Shown one piece after another: positions 34,027 to 44,968 of a DNA stretch of 64,000 bases. The notes beneath the pieces are model-generated. The model had not been told where the DNA came from and searched no databases. It saw only the letters and a list, made by a program, of their open reading frames with translations. Origin of the DNA: Devosia sp. XK-2 (lineage in GTDB: Bacteria; Pseudomonadota; Alphaproteobacteria; Rhizobiales; Devosiaceae); NCBI RefSeq assembly GCF_037113415.1, contig NZ_CP146608.1:1880501-1944500 (forward strand), written 5' to 3'. The translations under genes and the position numbers were made by a program. Numbering within the stretch: the first letter of the stretch is position 1; each line of letters opens with the position of its first letter.

Positions 34027-34083
34027 GGTATTGTCCTTTCAAATTAGCGGCCACGCGGCCGCTCCGCCGCAAACACAATAGAA

Positions 34084-34110
34084 CTCCCGGCCCATCCAAT
34101 CGGCCGGGAG
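34084..34110 (-). terminator. Stem-loop between rpsK and rpoA
   Basis: CTCCCGGCC and GGCCGGGAG, a perfect 9-bp stem with a 9-nt loop, 17 nt after the rpsK stop. There is no U-tract, so it is probably an mRNA-processing or stability element and not a terminator, since rpoA must be transcribed. Confidence 0.6.
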
Positions 34111-34126
34111 GCTTCCAATCGTCTTG

Positions 34127-34519
34127 TTAGACGCGGCGCCGCTTGCGCGGACGGCAGCCATTGTGCGGGATCGACGTGACGTCACGGATCGAGGTGACGT
34201 TGAAGCCGGCAGCCTGCAGGGCGCGCAGAGCCGATTCACGGCCCGAACCGGGACCACGCACTTCGACCTCGAGGGTCTTCATGCCGTGTTCCTGCGCCTT
34301 CTTGGCGGCGTCTTCAGCAGCAACCTGGGCAGCATAAGGGGTCGACTTGCGCGAGCCCTTGAAACCCATCACGCCCGAGGACGACCACGAAATCGTGTTG
34401 CCCTGCATATCGGCGATGGTGATCATCGTGTTGTTGAAGGAGGCGTTCACGTGAGCGACGCCCGAAGTGATATTCTTGCGCTCCTTGCGACGGACGCGCG
34501 CGACTTCAGTCTTAGCCAT
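34127..34519 (-). CDS. rpsK: Ribosomal protein S11 (uS11)
   Basis: A 130-residue 30S platform protein. [20 protein letters not shown] and [20 protein letters not shown] are the signature stretches, and the C-terminus ends [14 protein letters not shown]. It follows rpsM after an unusually long 154-bp gap with a weak terminator-like hairpin. Confidence 0.98.
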   Translation of the reverse strand: MAKTEVARVRRKERKNITSGVAHVNASFNNTMITIADMQGNTISWSSSGVMGFKGSRKSTPYAAQVAAEDAAKKAQEHGMKTLEVEVRGPGSGRESALRALQAAGFNVTSIRDVTSIPHNGCRPRKRRRV

Positions 34520-34652
34520 TACTATCCTCTAGGATATCGGCGCTGCCGTAATGCCAGCAGCTCCACCACGGAAGAAACGGTCCAAGTCTGACCGGCCAGC
34601 TCTTGCGAACCCCGGAAAGGCTTGACCCGCTACTCCCAATTCAAACAACCGC

Positions 34653-34666
34653 CCCGCAATCGCGGG
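34653..34666 (-). terminator. Weak hairpin between rpsM and rpsK
   Basis: CCCGC-GATT-GCGGG on the minus strand, followed by GCGGTTGTTTG. It lies just after the rpsM stop in the 154-bp gap. It could attenuate or mark mRNA processing; the stem is only 5 bp. Confidence 0.4.
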
Positions 34667-34673
34667 ACAGGAA

Positions 34674-35042
34674 TTACTTCTTCTTGCCGGCGATCGGCTT
34701 AGCCGGACCCTTGCGAGTACGAGCATTGGTATGGGTGCGCTGACCGCGAACCGGCAGGCCGCGACGGTGGCGCAGGCCACGATAGTTACCCAGGTCCATC
34801 AGGCGCTTGATGTTCATCGCAACATTGCGGCGCAGGTCACCTTCCACGACATAGTCGCGGTCGATGGCTTCACGGATCTGAATGACTTCAGCGTCGGTCA
34901 GCTCGTTGACGCGGCGCTCGGCGGGAATCCCGACCGTTTCAGTAATGTCCTTGGCGAACTTCTCGCCGATCCCGTGAATATACTGCAGCGCGATAACCAC
35001 GCGCTTATTCGTCGGAATGTTGACGCCAGCAATACGAGCCAC
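34674..35042 (-). CDS. rpsM: Ribosomal protein S13 (uS13)
   Basis: A 122-residue 30S head protein. [20 protein letters not shown], the helix-hairpin-helix [13 protein letters not shown], and [19 protein letters not shown] are canonical, with the basic tail reaching the P-site tRNA. It begins the rpsM-rpsK-rpoA-rplQ unit, 174 bp after adk, so a promoter is likely in that gap. Confidence 0.98.
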   Translation of the reverse strand: MARIAGVNIPTNKRVVIALQYIHGIGEKFAKDITETVGIPAERRVNELTDAEVIQIREAIDRDYVVEGDLRRNVAMNIKRLMDLGNYRGLRHRRGLPVRGQRTHTNARTRKGPAKPIAGKKK

Positions 35043-35216
35043 GTCTGCTCTCCTTCATTCACACGCGCCATCGCGGCGGGTGCCTTTAAACAACAAGGGA
35101 CCGGATTTCGACCCCCAACTAAGGGAGAACCGAATCCAGCCCAATGATCCATGAGACTGGTGCGGTTCTTTAAGGATAAGACCGGGCGGAGTCAACTGCC
35201 CTTCCCGGCCTATTGT

Positions 35217-35786
35217 TTACTTGCCGAGCGCGCTCTTGATGGCTGCCGTCACATCATCGACAGGCGCCATGCCATCGACTGGCTTCAGGAGGCCCTTGCC
35301 GGCATAATATTCCACCAACGGCGCGGTCTGTTCCGAATAGACCCCGAGGCGCTTGCGCAGCACTTCCTCATTGTCATCGGCTCGGGCACCGCCCGACTCC
35401 TTGGCGCGGTTGATCACGCGCTTCACCAGCTCATCGGCCTCGGCCTTGATCTCGATGACGGCGTCGAGAGCGATTCCCTTGTCCGCCAGCATCTGATCGA
35501 GCGCTTCGGCCTGTGCAATGGTCCGCGGGAAACCATCCAGGATGAAGCCGGGTTTGCAGTCGTCGGCATCGAGACGCTCGGACACGATCCCGTTGACGAT
35601 GGCATCGGACACCAGGTCGCCGCGGTCCACGATAGCCTTGGCTTCAAGGCCCAGAGGTGTCTTGGCCGCAATGGCGGCGCGCAGAATATCGCCGGTTGAA
35701 AGCTGGGGAATGCCGTAAGCGTCCACCAATATCTTGGCCTGTGTGCCCTTCCCCGCCCCCGGGGGTCCCAACAGGATCAACCTCAT
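35217..35786 (-). CDS. adk: Adenylate kinase
   Basis: A 189-residue enzyme interconverting AMP + ATP and 2 ADP. P-loop GPPGAGKGT at 7-15, AMP-site [10 protein letters not shown] and [17 protein letters not shown]. The lid ([20 protein letters not shown] region) is the short form without zinc cysteines, which explains the length below E. coli's 214. The ATG overlaps the secY stop by 4 bp, the usual secY-adk coupling. Confidence 0.97.
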   Translation of the reverse strand: MRLILLGPPGAGKGTQAKILVDAYGIPQLSTGDILRAAIAAKTPLGLEAKAIVDRGDLVSDAIVNGIVSERLDADDCKPGFILDGFPRTIAQAEALDQMLADKGIALDAVIEIKAEADELVKRVINRAKESGGARADDNEEVLRKRLGVYSEQTAPLVEYYAGKGLLKPVDGMAPVDDVTAAIKSALGK

Positions 35787-37120
35787 CGACGCTTGCCTCC
35801 TCCAAGACGGGATTTCTTGAGCAGCCCCTCATATTGCTGGGCCACCAGATGGCTCTGGATCTGCGTGATCGTGTCCAGCGTCACCGTCACCATGATCAGC
35901 AGCGAGGTACCGCCGATAAACTGGCTGACTGCCAATTGGCTGAACAGCACTTCCGGGATCAACGCCACGACCGTCAGATAGATGGCGCCGACAACGGTGA
36001 TGCGGGTCAGCACATAGTCGATATGCTGCGCGGTCCGTTCGCCCGGACGGATGCCCGGGATGAAACCGCCGGAACGCTTCAGATTGTCCGCCGTCTCGCT
36101 CGGGTTGAACACGATGGCCGTATAAAAGAAGGCAAAGAAGATGATGAAGAACGCGAATAGCGCCAGATAAAGCGGCTGCCCGCGGCCCAGCAGCGCCGTA
36201 ACCGTCGTCAGCCAGGCCGGCGCATTACCCTGCGCGGCGAACGAAGCGATAGTTGCCGGCAGCAGCAGCAGGGACGAACCGAAAATCACCGGAATAACAC
36301 CCGACGTATTCAGCTTGAGCGGCAGGTGCGACGTGTCGCCCTGGAACATCTTGTTGCCAACCTGGCGCTTCGGATACTGGATCAGCAGCCGGCGCTGGGC
36401 GCGCTCGAAGAAGATGATCACGGCGATCACCACCAGGGCCAGAACCAGCATGCCGAGACCGGCCAGAGCTGGAATGGCGCCCGTGCGGGCCAGTTCGAGC
36501 GTCTGCGCCACGGTCGAGGGCAGATTGGCCACGATACCCGCAAAGATGATCAGCGAAATACCATTACCGACGCCGCGCGCGGTGATCTGCTCACCCAGCC
36601 ACATCAGGAACATGGTGCCACCAACCAGGGTGATCACCGTCGAAATGCGGAAGAACCAGCCCGGATTGAGCACGACGCCCTGGCTACCCTCGAGGCCCAC
36701 GGCAATGCCATAGGCCTGAACCGCGCAGAACAGCACGGCCAGATAGCGGGTATATTGGTTCATCTTGCGGCGCCCGGCCTCCCCTTCCTTCTTGAGGGCC
36801 TCAAGACGGGGGGACGCTGTAGCGATCACTTGCACCACGATAGATGCAGTAATGTAGGGGATCAGGTTCAGCGCGAAGATCGCCATACGCTCCACGGCAC
36901 CACCGGCAAACATGTTGAACATGCCGATAATGCCTTGCTGCGACTGTTCGAAAGTCGCGCGGAACGCGTCGGGGTCGATTCCCGGAACAGGAATGAATGT
37001 GCCCAAACGATAAACAAGCAGCGCTCCGAGAGTGAACCAGATGCGCTGCTGAAGGGCTTTCGCCTTGGAAAAGGTCGAGAAACTGAGATTACGTGCCAGC
37101 TGTTCGGCTGCGGACGCCAT
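35783..37120 (-). CDS. secY: Preprotein translocase subunit SecY
   Basis: A 445-residue inner-membrane channel with ten predicted helices. Recognisable are the pore-ring region [19 protein letters not shown], the loop [20 protein letters not shown] and the C-terminal [20 protein letters not shown]. It works with SecE/SecG and SecA. A GGAG SD is close to the start. A terminator-like stem-loop lies in the 133-bp gap after rplO, so secY-adk expression may be set separately from the spc genes. Confidence 0.97.
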   Translation of the reverse strand: MASAAEQLARNLSFSTFSKAKALQQRIWFTLGALLVYRLGTFIPVPGIDPDAFRATFEQSQQGIIGMFNMFAGGAVERMAIFALNLIPYITASIVVQVIATASPRLEALKKEGEAGRRKMNQYTRYLAVLFCAVQAYGIAVGLEGSQGVVLNPGWFFRISTVITLVGGTMFLMWLGEQITARGVGNGISLIIFAGIVANLPSTVAQTLELARTGAIPALAGLGMLVLALVVIAVIIFFERAQRRLLIQYPKRQVGNKMFQGDTSHLPLKLNTSGVIPVIFGSSLLLLPATIASFAAQGNAPAWLTTVTALLGRGQPLYLALFAFFIIFFAFFYTAIVFNPSETADNLKRSGGFIPGIRPGERTAQHIDYVLTRITVVGAIYLTVVALIPEVLFSQLAVSQFIGGTSLLIMVTVTLDTITQIQSHLVAQQYEGLLKKSRLGGGKRR

Positions 37121-37213
37121 ATACCGCTCCTACGGCTTGAATGCCAGGTGCGCTCGGAGCGCTGGAGACGCATATATGGGATATGTGTCGGCCAGACGCA
37201 ACAAACCAAAAGA

Positions 37214-37240
37214 GCGCACCCAGCGTCATGCCGGGTGCGC
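37214..37240 (-). terminator. Terminator-like stem-loop between rplO and secY
   Basis: GCGCACCC and GGGTGCGC form an 8-bp stem with an 11-nt loop; on the minus strand TCTTTTGGTTTG follows. It looks like a partial terminator inside the spc operon. Confidence 0.7.
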
Positions 37241-37253
37241 CCTGCCGAGTGGA

Positions 37254-37754
37254 TTACTCGGCGCGTGGGGCCTTCTTCCAGGTCTCCTTGACCGGGATAA
37301 GGTCAAGCTTGCCGCCTGCAGCCTCAATGGCGGCAGCAGCGCCCTTGGTGGCGTAATCGACCTTGAAGGTAACCTTCTTGGCCGAGAAACCTTCCGAACC
37401 GATCAGACGGACACCGTCCTTGGCGCGACGAATGACACCGGCCGCGATTAGGGCAGCAGCGTCCACAACACCCTTGGCGTCGAGCTTGCCGCTGTCGATA
37501 TAGGCCTGGATGCGGTCGATGCGGACTTCATTGAAGTCCTTCGGGTTCCAGGCGTTGAAGCCGCGCTTGGGCATACGCATGTGAAGGGGCATCTGGCCGC
37601 CTTCAAAGCCGTTGATAGCCACACCGGCGCGAGCCGTCTGGCCCTTGCCACCGCGACCACCGGTCTTGCCGACGCCCGAGCCGATACCACGGCCGATACG
37701 GACGCGGGTCTTGTTGGCTCCGGGATTATCGCGAAGTTCGTTCAAACGAGTCAT
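37254..37754 (-). CDS. rplO: Ribosomal protein L15 (uL15)
   Basis: A 166-residue 50S protein; the glycine- and arginine-rich N-terminus ([20 protein letters not shown]) penetrates 23S rRNA, followed by [18 protein letters not shown]. The C-terminus is slightly extended compared with E. coli (144 aa), as in relatives. Last spc gene before the secY hairpin. Confidence 0.97.
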   Translation of the reverse strand: MTRLNELRDNPGANKTRVRIGRGIGSGVGKTGGRGGKGQTARAGVAINGFEGGQMPLHMRMPKRGFNAWNPKDFNEVRIDRIQAYIDSGKLDAKGVVDAAALIAAGVIRRAKDGVRLIGSEGFSAKKVTFKVDYATKGAAAAIEAAGGKLDLIPVKETWKKAPRAE

Positions 37755-37769
37755 TGATCCGACCTTCCT

Positions 37770-37958
37770 TTACTCGCCGACAACGCGGACGAGATGCGGG
37801 ATCTTGTTGATCATGCCGCGCACTTCGGGCGTATCAACCAGCTCACGCTGCTTGTTCATCTTGTTGAGCCCGAGACCGATCAGGGTCGCGCGCTGGCTCT
37901 TTTCACGGCGGATCGGCGAACCGACCTGCTGGACAACGATGGTCTTAGCTTTTGCCAT
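37770..37958 (-). CDS. rpmD: Ribosomal protein L30 (uL30)
   Basis: A 62-residue small 50S protein: [20 protein letters not shown], then [20 protein letters not shown]. Standard length. It sits between rpsE (22 bp) and rplO (15 bp). Confidence 0.96.
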   Translation of the reverse strand: MAKAKTIVVQQVGSPIRREKSQRATLIGLGLNKMNKQRELVDTPEVRGMINKIPHLVRVVGE

Positions 37959-37979
37959 AATAGTTCTCCACCGGCCCTA

Positions 37980-38513
37980 TCAGGCTTCCACTGCAGCCTC
38001 GCCGCGGCGAGCCTGGAGTTCCGAAACCTTGATACCGCGACGCGAAGCCACCGAACGGGGGCTGTCGACGCGCTTGAGCGCATCGAAGGTGGCGCGGATC
38101 ATGTTGTAGGGGTTCGCAGTACCCTGCGACTTGGCAACGATGTCGTTGATACCCAGCGTCTCGAAGACGGCGCGCATCGGACCACCGGCGATGATACCGG
38201 TACCCGGAACGGCTGCACGCAGGATGACCTTGCCGGCGCCGTGGCGACCGGTGACATCATGGTGAAGCGTACGGGCGTCGCGCAGCGGCACGCGGATCAT
38301 CTGGCGCTTGGCCTGTTCGGTTGCCTTGCGGATAGCCTCGGGCACTTCACGGGCCTTGCCGTGACCGAACCCGACGCGACCCTTCTGGTCGCCGACAACG
38401 ACGAGCGCCGCAAAACCGAAGCGACGGCCGCCCTTCACAACCTTGGCCACACGGTTGATGTGGACCAGGCGATCGACGAACTCGCTTTCGCGTTCTTGAA
38501 CGTCTCTGCTCAT
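37980..38513 (-). CDS. rpsE: Ribosomal protein S5 (uS5)
   Basis: A 177-residue 30S protein of the decoding and helicase region. Domain 1 carries [20 protein letters not shown], whose loop is where spectinomycin-resistance changes arise; it looks wild type. Domain 2 has [22 protein letters not shown]-terminal alphaproteobacterial extension ends GEAAVEA. Confidence 0.97.
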   Translation of the reverse strand: MSRDVQERESEFVDRLVHINRVAKVVKGGRRFGFAALVVVGDQKGRVGFGHGKAREVPEAIRKATEQAKRQMIRVPLRDARTLHHDVTGRHGAGKVILRAAVPGTGIIAGGPMRAVFETLGINDIVAKSQGTANPYNMIRATFDALKRVDSPRSVASRRGIKVSELQARRGEAAVEA

Positions 38514-38533
38514 AATTCTCTTCCTCGCCGTTG

Positions 38534-38896
38534 TTAGAACTGCAGGCCGCCCTCACGGGCAGCATCTGCAAGGGCCTTAACACGGCCATGATAGATATAG
38601 GCGCCACGGTCGAACACGACTTCGCCGACACCAGCCTTAACGCCACGCTCGGCGATCAGCTTGCCAACGGCCACGGCCGCTTCGGCATTGCCACCGTTCT
38701 TGAACGAACCGCGCACGTCCTTTTCCAGGGTCGAGGCAGCGGCCAGCGTGCGGCCGGTGGTGTCGTCGATGATCTGGGCGTAAATATTCTTGTCCGAGCG
38801 GAAAACGCTGAGACGGGGACGACCAAAGGCACGAGCCTTGAGCGCCTTGCGGACACGGGCCTTGCGGCGTTCCGCACCTTTTGCAGAAATAGCCAT
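38534..38896 (-). CDS. rplR: Ribosomal protein L18 (uL18)
   Basis: A 120-residue 5S rRNA-binding protein. Basic N-terminus ([20 protein letters not shown]), [18 protein letters not shown] and the C-terminal [20 protein letters not shown] are characteristic. Spaced 12 bp from rplF. Confidence 0.97.
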   Translation of the reverse strand: MAISAKGAERRKARVRKALKARAFGRPRLSVFRSDKNIYAQIIDDTTGRTLAAASTLEKDVRGSFKNGGNAEAAVAVGKLIAERGVKAGVGEVVFDRGAYIYHGRVKALADAAREGGLQF

Positions 38897-38908
38897 CTGT
38901 GGCGCTCC

Positions 38909-39442
38909 TTACTTCTTCTTGCCTTCTTTGCGGAAGACCTGCTCGTCGGCGTAACGCACGCCTTTGCCCTTATAAGGCTCGGGGGGACGCCAACCGCGGA
39001 TCTCGGCCGCGACCTGGCCAACCTGCTGCTTGTCGATGCCGGACACCACGATCTCGGTGGGGGCCGGAACGGCAAGGGTGATACCCTGGGGAGCTTCATA
39101 AACCACTTCGTGGCTGAAACCGAGCGAGAGCTTGACGTCCTTGCCCTGCATGGCAGCGCGGTAACCCACGCCCTGGATCGCAAGCTTCTTCTCGAAGCCG
39201 GCGCTCACACCGGTAACAAGGTTCTGGATCAGCGCGCGGGTGGTGCCCCAGGCGGCGCGAGCTTCACGGGTGTCATTGGCCGGAGTGACGACAACGCCGT
39301 CATCACCCTGCTCGACATTGACGATATCCATGAGCTGCAGGCTCAGTTCGCCCTTCGGGCCCTTGGCCGAGACGGTACGACCATTGATCGTAACCGTGAC
39401 GCCGTTCACCGGGGCCACCGGTTTCTTGCCAGTACGTGACAT
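38909..39442 (-). CDS. rplF: Ribosomal protein L6 (uL6)
   Basis: A 177-residue 50S protein near the sarcin-ricin loop, built of two repeated domains. [17 protein letters not shown] starts the first; the second ends with [19 protein letters not shown], the invariant C-terminal motif. The 47-bp gap from rpsH contains a tiny TAAGCC/GGCTTA dyad. Confidence 0.97.
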   Translation of the reverse strand: MSRTGKKPVAPVNGVTVTINGRTVSAKGPKGELSLQLMDIVNVEQGDDGVVVTPANDTREARAAWGTTRALIQNLVTGVSAGFEKKLAIQGVGYRAAMQGKDVKLSLGFSHEVVYEAPQGITLAVPAPTEIVVSGIDKQQVGQVAAEIRGWRPPEPYKGKGVRYADEQVFRKEGKKK

Positions 39443-39489
39443 AATGCTTCCTTGAGTAATCGTCTTACCGATCCTCTAAGCCAAGTGGC

Positions 39490-39888
39490 TTAGAAGACGC
39501 GGCAGAGTACCTCGCCACCCACATTGGCGGCCTTAGCTTCGTGGTCGGCCATCACACCCTTGGGGGTGGAGAGGATCGACACACCCAGGCCATTGGCAAC
39601 CTGCGGGATGTTCTTGACAGATGCGTAAACGCGGCGGCCGGGACGCGAAACGCGCTCGATCGTGCGGATAACGCCCTCATTGTCCGAATACTTGAGTTCA
39701 ATCTCGTACTCGGCGGCACCGTTCTCGAACTTCGTCTCCGAGTAGCCGCGGATGAACCCCTCGGACTGGAGAACGTCCAGCACACGACCACGCAGGGTCG
39801 AAGCCGGAGTCGTAACGGAATTCTTGCGACGCTCCTGAGCGTTGCGGATACGGGTCAGCATATCGCCGATAGGATCGGAAAAGCTCAT
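39490..39888 (-). CDS. rpsH: Ribosomal protein S8 (uS8)
   Basis: A 132-residue 30S central-domain protein, and in enterobacteria the autogenous regulator of the spc operon. [18 protein letters not shown] and the C-terminal [19 protein letters not shown] are diagnostic. It follows rpsN by 13 bp. Confidence 0.97.
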   Translation of the reverse strand: MSFSDPIGDMLTRIRNAQERRKNSVTTPASTLRGRVLDVLQSEGFIRGYSETKFENGAAEYEIELKYSDNEGVIRTIERVSRPGRRVYASVKNIPQVANGLGVSILSTPKGVMADHEAKAANVGGEVLCRVF

Positions 39889-39901
39889 TTGATGTTTCTC
39901 C

Positions 39902-40207
39902 TTACCAGCTCGACTTCACCAGACCCGGGATCTGACCCAGGTTGCCCAGCTGACGCAGGGCGATACGGCTCATCTTGAGCTTGCGATAGTAACCACGCGG
40001 GCGACCCGACACTTCGCAACGGTTGCGAATGCGGACCTTTGCCGAATTGCGCGGCAGTTCGGCCAGTTTGAGGCTGGCCTTGAAACGCTCCTCAATGGGA
40101 GTGTCCTGGTTCTTCACGGTCGCCTTGAGCGCAGCGCGCTTGTCGGCATACTGCTTGGCCAGAGCGGCGCGCTTCTTGTTCTTTTCGATGGAGCTGGTCT
40201 TTGCCAT
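39902..40207 (-). CDS. rpsN: Ribosomal protein S14 (uS14), long zinc-less form
   Basis: A 101-residue 30S protein. The start is [19 protein letters not shown] at 40207; an open frame continues upstream but has no SD. It ends with [19 protein letters not shown] and lacks the CxxC zinc pairs, so this is the long C-minus type. Located between rplE and rpsH. Confidence 0.97.
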   Translation of the reverse strand: MAKTSSIEKNKKRAALAKQYADKRAALKATVKNQDTPIEERFKASLKLAELPRNSAKVRIRNRCEVSGRPRGYYRKLKMSRIALRQLGNLGQIPGLVKSSW

Positions 40208-40238
40208 GTCCTGATCCTTTATCCCTTCCCTATGCCGC

Positions 40239-40796
40239 TTACTGGCGGAACGGGAAGTTGAAAGCCTTGAGAAGCGCACGCGCCTCATCATCGGTCTTGG
40301 CCGTGGTGCAAACCACGATGTCCATGCCCCAAACCTGATCGATCTGATCGTAGTTGATCTCGGGGAAGATGATGTGTTCCTTGATGCCCATGGCATAATT
40401 GCCACGGCCGTCAAAGGCGTTCGGGTTGAGGCCGCGGAAGTCGCGGACGCGCGGCAGGGCGATATTCACCAGGCGGTCCAGGAATTCATACATGCGCGTC
40501 TTGCGCAGCGTGACCTTGACGCCAAGCGGCATGTTCTCGCGAACCTTGAAGCCGGCGATCGACTTGCGGGCATGCGTGATGACGGGCTTCTGACCGGCGA
40601 TCAGCTCGAGCTGGTCGGCAGCAGACTTCACCTTCTTGGTGTCGTTGACGGCTTCGCCAACGCCCATGTTCAGCACGATCTTGTCAAGGCGCGGCAGCTC
40701 CATGACGTTCTTGTAGGCAAACTGCTCACGCAGCGCGGCCTTGATCGTATTGTCATATTCGGTCCGGAGACGCGGAATGTAAGCGGTCTCAGCCAT
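40239..40796 (-). CDS. rplE: Ribosomal protein L5 (uL5)
   Basis: A 185-residue 5S rRNA-binding protein. [39 protein letters not shown] and [18 protein letters not shown] are family signatures. Its start overlaps the end of rplX by 8 bp, pointing to coupled translation. Confidence 0.97.
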   Translation of the reverse strand: MAETAYIPRLRTEYDNTIKAALREQFAYKNVMELPRLDKIVLNMGVGEAVNDTKKVKSAADQLELIAGQKPVITHARKSIAGFKVRENMPLGVKVTLRKTRMYEFLDRLVNIALPRVRDFRGLNPNAFDGRGNYAMGIKEHIIFPEINYDQIDQVWGMDIVVCTTAKTDDEARALLKAFNFPFRQ

Positions 40797-41100
40797 CGAT
40801 CTGATCTCCGGTGGTCTTGGCGACGCGGGTCTTCACGCCGTCCTTGATCTGGAAACCGACGCGGGACGGCTTGCCATCCTTGTCGGCGACCGCCAGGTTC
40901 GAAAGATGGATCGGCGCTTCCTTGGTGAAGATGCCGGCATCGTTCGATGCAGTCTGCTTCTGGTGGCGACGAACCAGGTTGATACCCTGGACGATCGCGC
41001 GGGTTTCGGACGGGATGACGGACAGGACCTGACCGGTCTTGCCCTTGTCCTTGCCGGCCAGGACGACCACTTTGTCGCCCTTCTTGATCTTGGCGGCCAT
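40789..41100 (-). CDS. rplX: Ribosomal protein L24 (uL24)
   Basis: A 103-residue assembly-initiator protein with an N-terminal KOW motif ([20 protein letters not shown]). The open frame extends beyond, but ATG 41100 shares a base with the rplN stop and gives the standard N-terminus. Ends overlapping rplE. Confidence 0.97.
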   Translation of the reverse strand: MAAKIKKGDKVVVLAGKDKGKTGQVLSVIPSETRAIVQGINLVRRHQKQTASNDAGIFTKEAPIHLSNLAVADKDGKPSRVGFQIKDGVKTRVAKTTGDQIDG

Positions 41101-41468
41101 TACAGCACCTCTGGGGCAAGCGAAATGATCTTCATCTGGTTCTTGGCGCGGAGTTCGCGCGGAACCGGTCCGAAGATGCGGGTGCCGATCGGCTCCTTCT
41201 GATTGTTCAGAAGAACGGCGGCGTTCTTGTCGAAACGGATGACGGTGCCGTCGGGACGGCGGATGTCGGTTGCGGTGCGAACCACCACGGCCTTCATCAC
41301 CTGGCCCTTTTTGACGCGGCCGCGCGGAATAGCGTCCTTGACCGAAACGACGATAATGTCGCCGACCGAGGCGTATTTTCGATGCGAACCGCCCAGCACC
41401 TTGATGCACATGACACGACGAGCGCCGGAATTGTCCGCGACGTCGAGATTGGACTGCATCTGGATCAT
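41100..41468 (-). CDS. rplN: Ribosomal protein L14 (uL14)
   Basis: A 122-residue 50S protein at the subunit interface. [20 protein letters not shown] and the strand [20 protein letters not shown] are canonical. Length 122 is nearly invariant in bacteria. First spc gene after rpsQ, with a 64-bp gap. Confidence 0.98.
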   Translation of the reverse strand: MIQMQSNLDVADNSGARRVMCIKVLGGSHRKYASVGDIIVVSVKDAIPRGRVKKGQVMKAVVVRTATDIRRPDGTVIRFDKNAAVLLNNQKEPIGTRIFGPVPRELRAKNQMKIISLAPEVL

Positions 41469-41532
41469 GACTGGATGCCTTCTAGTTTATCGGCTGCACC
41501 GTCACCCGGCGCGCCGACCTGAATTGTTTCTC

Positions 41533-41766
41533 TTACGCAGACGGAACCAGCGCCCAGCGCTTGTTCTTCGAAATCGGCGCGGTTTCCTCGATCCACACGG
41601 TCTGACCGACCTTCGCCACGTTGTTTTCGTCGTGGGCGTGATACTTCTTGGAACGACGCACGGTCTTCTTCAGAAGCGGATGGGTGAAACGGCGCTCGAC
41701 ACGAACCACGATGGTCTTGTCATTGGCGTCGGAGACAACGGTCCCCTGCAAAACGCGCTTTGGCAT
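41533..41766 (-). CDS. rpsQ: Ribosomal protein S17 (uS17)
   Basis: A 77-residue OB-fold 30S protein. [19 protein letters not shown] and [19 protein letters not shown] are typical. Last gene of the classical S10 operon set. Confidence 0.97.
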   Translation of the reverse strand: MPKRVLQGTVVSDANDKTIVVRVERRFTHPLLKKTVRRSKKYHAHDENNVAKVGQTVWIEETAPISKNKRWALVPSA

Positions 41767-41778
41767 GGGTGTGAATCC

Positions 41779-41973
41779 TTACTTAGCTGCGTTCTTTTGG
41801 CCGAGGACGGTCTTGATCCGCGCGATATCGCGGCGGACTTCCCGAACCCTGGCCGGCTTTTCCAACTGCTGGGTAGCGCGCTGGAAACGCAGGTTGAACT
41901 GTTCTTTCTTCAGGTCGACGAGCTGATCTTTCAGTTCGTCTGCGGTCTTGGCCCGCACATCACTGGCTTTCAT
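41779..41973 (-). CDS. rpmC: Ribosomal protein L29 (uL29)
   Basis: A 64-residue two-helix protein near the exit tunnel: [20 protein letters not shown], then [20 protein letters not shown], the signature. Lies 11-12 bp from both neighbours. Confidence 0.97.
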   Translation of the reverse strand: MKASDVRAKTADELKDQLVDLKKEQFNLRFQRATQQLEKPARVREVRRDIARIKTVLGQKNAAK

Positions 41974-41984
41974 GCTCGTGTTCC

Positions 41985-42398
41985 TTAGTCGGCAATACGC
42001 GTGACAATACGCGTGGTGATCGGCAACTTCATTGCTCCGAGGCGAAGGGCCTCCTTTGCAACGTCTTCGGGTACGCCGTCAATCTCAAAAACGATACGAC
42101 CCGGTTTTACCCGCGCGGCCCAGTACTCCACCGAACCCTTACCCTTACCCATACGGACTTCGGTAGGCTTCTTGGAAACCGGCAGATCCGGGAAAATCCG
42201 GATCCAGACGCGGCCCTGACGCTTCATCTCACGAGTGATGGCACGACGGGCAGCTTCGATCTGGCGGGCCGTAACGCGTTCCGGCTCGGTGGCCTTGAGA
42301 GCGTATTGGCCGAAAGCCAGGGTGGTGCCACCCTTGGCTTCGCCGTGAATGCGGCCCTTGTGGGCCTTGCGGAACTTGGTTCTCTTCGGTTGCAGCAT
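41985..42398 (-). CDS. rplP: Ribosomal protein L16 (uL16)
   Basis: A 137-residue 50S protein organising the A-site tRNA region. [20 protein letters not shown] and [20 protein letters not shown] are invariant stretches. The Arg of the [11 protein letters not shown] segment and neighbouring residues are intact. Confidence 0.98.
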   Translation of the reverse strand: MLQPKRTKFRKAHKGRIHGEAKGGTTLAFGQYALKATEPERVTARQIEAARRAITREMKRQGRVWIRIFPDLPVSKKPTEVRMGKGKGSVEYWAARVKPGRIVFEIDGVPEDVAKEALRLGAMKLPITTRIVTRIAD

Positions 42399-42413
42399 AA
42401 TGAACTAACCTTC

Positions 42414-43151
42414 TTATGCGCGTTCGCGATCGCGGTCGCCGCGTTCACGGCGCGGTTCGCGCTCGGAACGCTGACCACCTTCGCCGCCTTCGGTGGCGCG
42501 ACGCTCATGGGCCGAGGGATCGTGCTCAAGGACTTCGCCCTTGAAGATCCAGACCTTGATACCGATGATGCCGTAAGTGGTTTCGGCTTCGGCAGTACCG
42601 TAGTCGATATCGGCGCGCAGGGTGTGCAGCGGCACGCGACCTTCGCGGTACCATTCGGTACGGGCGATATCAGCGCCGCCGAGACGACCACCGACATTGA
42701 CGCGGATACCACCGGCGCCCATGCGGATTGCGGTCTGCACAGCGCGCTTCATGGCGCGACGGAATGCCACACGGCGTTCCAACTGCTGGGCAATGCCCTG
42801 GGCAACCAGCGTCGCATCGGTTTCCGGCTTGCGCACTTCAACGATGTTGATGTGCACTTCGCTGTCGGTGAACTTCTTCACCTTGGCGCGGATCTTGTCG
42901 ATGTCAGCGCCCTTCTTGCCGATCACGATACCCGGACGGGCAGTGTGGATCGACACGCGGCACTTGCGGTGCGGGCGCTCGATGACGATCTTGGAAACCG
43001 CAGCGGCCTTCAGATCCTTCATCAGCATGGTGCGGATCTTCAGGTCTTCCTGAAGCAGCGCGCCATATTCACCCTTATTGGCGAACCAACGGCTGTCCCA
43101 GGTCCGGTTGATGCCGAGGCGGAAGCCAATCGGATTGATTTTCTGGCCCAT
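42414..43151 (-). CDS. rpsC: Ribosomal protein S3 (uS3)
   Basis: A 245-residue 30S mRNA-entry protein. N-terminal [20 protein letters not shown], a KH domain with [19 protein letters not shown], and the C-terminal [20 protein letters not shown]. The tail after about 212 is a run of Glu/Arg ([20 protein letters not shown]), longer than in E. coli, as in many rhizobia. It shares one base with rplV. Confidence 0.97.
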   Translation of the reverse strand: MGQKINPIGFRLGINRTWDSRWFANKGEYGALLQEDLKIRTMLMKDLKAAAVSKIVIERPHRKCRVSIHTARPGIVIGKKGADIDKIRAKVKKFTDSEVHINIVEVRKPETDATLVAQGIAQQLERRVAFRRAMKRAVQTAIRMGAGGIRVNVGGRLGGADIARTEWYREGRVPLHTLRADIDYGTAEAETTYGIIGIKVWIFKGEVLEHDPSAHERRATEGGEGGQRSEREPRRERGDRDRERA

Positions 43152-43531
43152 TATGCGGCCTCCTCAACTTGCCGGACAACAATCGTCAGGTGCGAGAACG
43201 GCTTCTCGATGCGCGACGACCGACCACGGCCGCGAGCGGTGAAGCGCTTCATCACCAGCGAATTGCCCACATAGGCTTCAGCAACGACAAGAGCGTCGGT
43301 GTCCAGGCCGTGGTTGTTTTCGGCGTTGGCGATGGCGCTCTCGAGCACCTTCTTCACCTGGCCGGAGATGCGCTTGTGGCTGAATTCGAGATCGGCCAGG
43401 GCCCGCTCGACCTTCTTGCCACGGATCAACTGCGCGACGAGGTTCAGCTTCTGAGGGCTGATGCGCAGCATGCGCAGCACAGCCTTTGCCTCGTTATCCT
43501 TGAGAGCGCGCTCAGTCTTAGGCTTGCTCAT
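43151..43531 (-). CDS. rplV: Ribosomal protein L22 (uL22)
   Basis: A 126-residue tunnel-wall protein. [20 protein letters not shown] and the beta-hairpin [19 protein letters not shown], the macrolide-resistance hairpin, appear wild type. Start 3 bp after rpsS. Confidence 0.97.
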   Translation of the reverse strand: MSKPKTERALKDNEAKAVLRMLRISPQKLNLVAQLIRGKKVERALADLEFSHKRISGQVKKVLESAIANAENNHGLDTDALVVAEAYVGNSLVMKRFTARGRGRSSRIEKPFSHLTIVVRQVEEAA

Positions 43532-43534
43532 CTC

Positions 43535-43813
43535 TTACTTCCTCTTGGCCTTCTTGTCGGCCGCGTGACCGTAATAGGTACGGGTCGGCGCGAACTCGCC
43601 AAACTTGTGGCCGATCATTTCCTCAGTGACGAGCACCGGAACATGCTTCTGGCCATTGTGCACGCCGAACGTGATGCCGACGAACTGCGGCAGAATGGTC
43701 GAGCGACGGGACCAGATCTTGACCACATCGTTGCGGCCAGAGGACTGGGCCTTCTCGGCCTTCTTGAGCAGGTAGCCGTCTACGAACGGGCCCTTCCAAA
43801 TCGAACGGGTCAT
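43535..43813 (-). CDS. rpsS: Ribosomal protein S19 (uS19)
   Basis: A 92-residue 30S head protein: [20 protein letters not shown] and [20 protein letters not shown] are signatures, C-terminus basic. Separated by 3 bp from each neighbour. Confidence 0.98.
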   Translation of the reverse strand: MTRSIWKGPFVDGYLLKKAEKAQSSGRNDVVKIWSRRSTILPQFVGITFGVHNGQKHVPVLVTEEMIGHKFGEFAPTRTYYGHAADKKAKRK

Positions 43814-43816
43814 GTC

Positions 43817-44656
43817 TTACCTGCCCTTCTTCACGTGACGGCTGCGAACGATAAACTGATCGGTAGCCTTGTTGCTGCGCGTACGCTTGCCCTTGGTGGG
43901 CTTGCCCCACGGGGTCACCGGATGACGGCCACCCGAGGTACGGCCTTCACCACCACCATGCGGGTGGTCGACCGGGTTCATGGTCACGCCGCGGTTAACC
44001 GGCTTGCGGCCGAGCCAGCGATTGCGACCAGCCTTACCCATGGAGGTATTGGCATGGTCCTGGTTCGAGACGGCACCGACAGTGGCCAGGCACGAGCCAT
44101 GCACGCGGCGCTGCTCACCCGAATTAAGGCGAAGGATCGCCCAACCCTGGTCGCGACCCACATACTGGGCATAGGCACCGGCCGAACGCGCCACCTGGCC
44201 GCCCTTGCGGGGCTTGAGCTCGATATTGTGCACGATGGTACCCACCGGCATGCGCTCGAGCGGCATGGTATTGCCCGGCTTGACGTCCGCGCCGTTGAGC
44301 GAGGAGATCACCTTGTCGCCGGCGGCAAGACGCTGCGGAGCCACGATATAGGCCAGCTCGCCATCTTCGTACTTGATCAGCGCAATCCAGGCGGTGCGGT
44401 TCGGATCGTATTCGAGACGTTCAACTGTCCCGACCACGTCGAACTTCACGCGCTTGAAGTCCACCATGCGATAGCTGCGCTTGTGACCGCCACCACGGTG
44501 GAACGCAGTGATGCGACCACGGTTGTTACGACCACCGGATTTGCTCAGGCCTTCGGTCAGAGCCTTGACCGGAGCGCCCTTCCACAGTTCCGAACGGTCA
44601 GTCGTCACCAGGGTGCGGCGGCCTTCGGAGGTGGGGTTATAAGTCTTTAGAGCCAT
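43817..44656 (-). CDS. rplB: Ribosomal protein L2 (uL2)
   Basis: A 279-residue protein of the peptidyl-transferase environment. [20 protein letters not shown], an SH3-like core and the loop [20 protein letters not shown] that carries the conserved His. Length is usual. Confidence 0.98.
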   Translation of the reverse strand: MALKTYNPTSEGRRTLVTTDRSELWKGAPVKALTEGLSKSGGRNNRGRITAFHRGGGHKRSYRMVDFKRVKFDVVGTVERLEYDPNRTAWIALIKYEDGELAYIVAPQRLAAGDKVISSLNGADVKPGNTMPLERMPVGTIVHNIELKPRKGGQVARSAGAYAQYVGRDQGWAILRLNSGEQRRVHGSCLATVGAVSNQDHANTSMGKAGRNRWLGRKPVNRGVTMNPVDHPHGGGEGRTSGGRHPVTPWGKPTKGKRTRSNKATDQFIVRSRHVKKGR

Positions 44657-44674
44657 TTGTCTGTCTCTTATCCC

Positions 44675-44968
44675 TTAGAGGCCGGTCGAAATATCGATCG
44701 ACTGGCCATCGACCAGGGTCACGACGGCCTTCTTGACGTCGTTGCGAACGCCAACCTTGCCACGGAAGCGCTTCACCTTGCCCTTGCGGACCAGGGTATT
44801 CACTGCCTTGACCTTGACCGAGAAAAGCTGCTCGACGGCGGCCTTGATTTCGGTCTTGTTGGCATCGATCGCCACGTCGAAAACGACCTGGTTTGCTTCC
44901 GAAGCCATCGTCGACTTTTCGGTCACGACGGGGTTACGGACGATGTCGTATGCGGCAAGCTTGTTCAT
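44675..44968 (-). CDS. rplW: Ribosomal protein L23 (uL23)
   Basis: A 97-residue exit-site protein, docking site for trigger factor and [23 protein letters not shown] opens it; the loop [20 protein letters not shown] follows. It overlaps the end of rplD by 4 bp. Confidence 0.97.
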   Translation of the reverse strand: MNKLAAYDIVRNPVVTEKSTMASEANQVVFDVAIDANKTEIKAAVEQLFSVKVKAVNTLVRKGKVKRFRGKVGVRNDVKKAVVTLVDGQSIDISTGL

